5,898 nucleotides of DNA from Candidatus Acidiferrales bacterium. GTDB taxonomy: Bacteria > Acidobacteriota > Terriglobia > Acidiferrales > UBA7541. The stretch covers positions 1 to 5,898 of the forward strand of contig CATPAM010000206.1 of NCBI GenBank assembly GCA_955651735.1. Reading direction: 5' to 3'. Each line of letters opens with the position of its first letter. Within the stretch, counting starts at the first letter, position 1. Shown here one piece after another: positions 5,034 to 5,898 of the stretch. The notes below the pieces were generated by a model. It was not told the origin of the DNA and ran no database searches. It worked only from the letters and a program-made list of their open reading frames with translations. Made by a program: the position numbers and the translations under genes.

Positions 5034-5054
5034 GGCTACCCGATGAGGATAGCC
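5034..5054 (-). terminator. Hairpin between the convergent ATPase and tsaD genes
   Basis: GGCTACCC (5034-5041) and GGATAGCC (5047-5054) enclose a five-base loop. Read on the minus strand the eight pairs are complete with one G-U wobble; read on the plus strand one pair is a C-A mismatch. It lies 65 bases after the tsaD stop. No T run follows on either strand, so it is at best a weak or factor-assisted terminator. Confidence 0.25.
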
Positions 5055-5119
5055 GAAGGACCTCAACGCCCAGCATCTGCAAACGGCGGCGAGTAAGAGA
5101 ACGCGGTTCGCATCAACAC

Positions 5120-5898
5120 CTAGGCCAGTCTCAAACTTGGGTCGCCGTTGAGCGAGGTGTCTGCAAATTGGCCGGCGCGAAACCGAAAATAGGCCGCGGC
5201 GGCGATCATCGCGGCATTGTCCGTGGATAGCGCCCGGCTGGGAAAGTAAACGTCGAAGCCGTTGGCTCGCGTGCGCTCTTCAAACGTGGCGCGGAGTTGG
5301 CTGTTGGCGGCGACTCCACCAGACACGAGAATGCTTTCGGCGGACAATTCTTCCGCTGCCGCGAGCGTGCGGTCGACCAAATCGCGCACCACCGCGTTCT
5401 GAAACTCGCGGACCAGCGCCAGCGTTTGTGGGCTGCACAATGGCAGCAACTCCTCGAACTTGCGCTCACCGCGCGCCAGCGCCTCTTCCCTGCTGCGAAT
5501 CTCCGCCGCGTATTCAGGATGTTCGCGCACGTGATAGAGAACGGCCGTCTTCAACCCACTAAAGCTGAAGTCGTTCGGATTGCCACGTATTTTGATGGAG
5601 CCAAACTTCACTGGAGCCGGAACGCCATTCGTAGCAGCGGCCAGACGATCCAAAATCGGCCCTCCGGGATAGCCAAAACCAAGCAATTTCGCAACTTTGT
5701 CGTATGCTTCGCCTGCCGCATCGTCACGCGTTTGCCCAATCTTCCGATAATCAAATGTGCCGCGCGCTTCATCCAACTTCACTTCGTACAAAACCGTGTG
5801 CCCGCCGGAAACGATGAGGCATACCGCAGGCAGCTTCGGCTCGGGGCCGCTTTTGTGCGCTTCCAGAAAAACGGCGTGGACGTGACCCTCCAAATGAT
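5120..5898 (-). CDS. tsaD: tRNA N6-threonylcarbamoyladenosine synthase TsaD (5' end outside window)
   Basis: The frame runs off the right edge of the window. About 259 residues are visible of a protein usually near 340 long, so roughly the first quarter is missing. TsaD (Kae1/Qri7 family) is the ASKHA-fold subunit that, with TsaB and TsaE, transfers threonylcarbamoyl from threonylcarbamoyl-AMP to A37 of ANN-decoding tRNAs in the cytoplasm. Visible signatures are the metal-binding HLEGH at the window edge, CLIVSGGHTVLY, NDFSFSGLKTAVLY, LVSGGVAANSQLR, and the C-terminal LSTDNAAMIAAAAYFRF with the metal-ligand Asp. All expected active-site elements in this part are intact. The stop is TAG 5122-5120. 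TTG at 5893-5891 can be mistaken for a start but falls inside the HLEGH motif. It converges on the ATPase gene across a 119-base gap. Confidence 0.96.
   Translation of the reverse strand, partial: HLEGHVHAVFLEAHKSGPEPKLPAVCLIVSGGHTVLYEVKLDEARGTFDYRKIGQTRDDAAGEAYDKVAKLLGFGYPGGPILDRLAAATNGVPAPVKFGSIKIRGNPNDFSFSGLKTAVLYHVREHPEYAAEIRSREEALARGERKFEELLPLCSPQTLALVREFQNAVVRDLVDRTLAAAEELSAESILVSGGVAANSQLRATFEERTRANGFDVYFPSRALSTDNAAMIAAAAYFRFRAGQFADTSLNGDPSLRLA

Noticed and set aside
1..5898. CRISPR arrays, tRNA/rRNA genes, insertion sequences, phage or new defence systems
   Set aside because: No spaced direct repeats, tRNA-like cloverleaf, transposase or integrase motif, terminal inverted repeat or defence gene cluster was seen; vapBC is a known toxin-antitoxin type.

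Overview
The window reads as an ordinary chromosomal stretch of a GC-rich soil-type bacterium. The gene styles suggest Acidobacteriota: a DUF4388-like protein paired with a receiver protein, a small lmo0937/DUF5670-type membrane protein, a PIN/RHH toxin-antitoxin pair and a Ycf46-like ATPase. This taxonomic guess is an inference from style, not from a marker gene.

Layout. Positions 1-150 hold the 3' end of a gene whose tail resembles a DUF4388/PATAN domain. It overlaps by four bases (ATGA) a 269-aa response regulator (147-956). That protein has a complete receiver domain, a long Pro/Ala-rich linker and a C-terminal coiled coil, with no DNA-binding or enzymatic output domain. Positions 957-1188 are non-coding, with one possible promoter. 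Then come two damaged membrane-protein genes on the same strand. The first (1189-1349) is a DUF5670-type gene with ACG where ATG is expected and a one-base frameshift. The second (1405-2189) is a DoxX-like protein built from two homologous halves, split by a one-base frameshift at a C5 run. A vapBC-type toxin-antitoxin operon follows on the minus strand (2876-2206, GTGA overlap).

Next are rpsT (ribosomal protein S20, minus strand) with a clear intrinsic terminator, and, divergently, a 525-aa Ycf46-like AAA+ ATPase (3423-5000). The short region between them carries a 12-bp palindrome, and a consensus -35 box lying over the ATPase's TTG start. The window ends with the 3' three-quarters of tsaD (minus strand), converging on the ATPase.

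How the genes fit together. The first two genes are probably translationally coupled parts of one signalling module. The two membrane genes may be co-oriented remnants. vapBC is a self-contained module. rpsT and tsaD are translation housekeeping genes (30S subunit; t6A37 tRNA modification), and the ATPase sits between them with a possibly shared control region. I found no RNA gene, CRISPR array, insertion sequence or phage gene. The least ordinary signals are the clustered lesions at 1189-1520, the receiver-linker-coiled-coil protein and the rpsT/ATPase divergent region.
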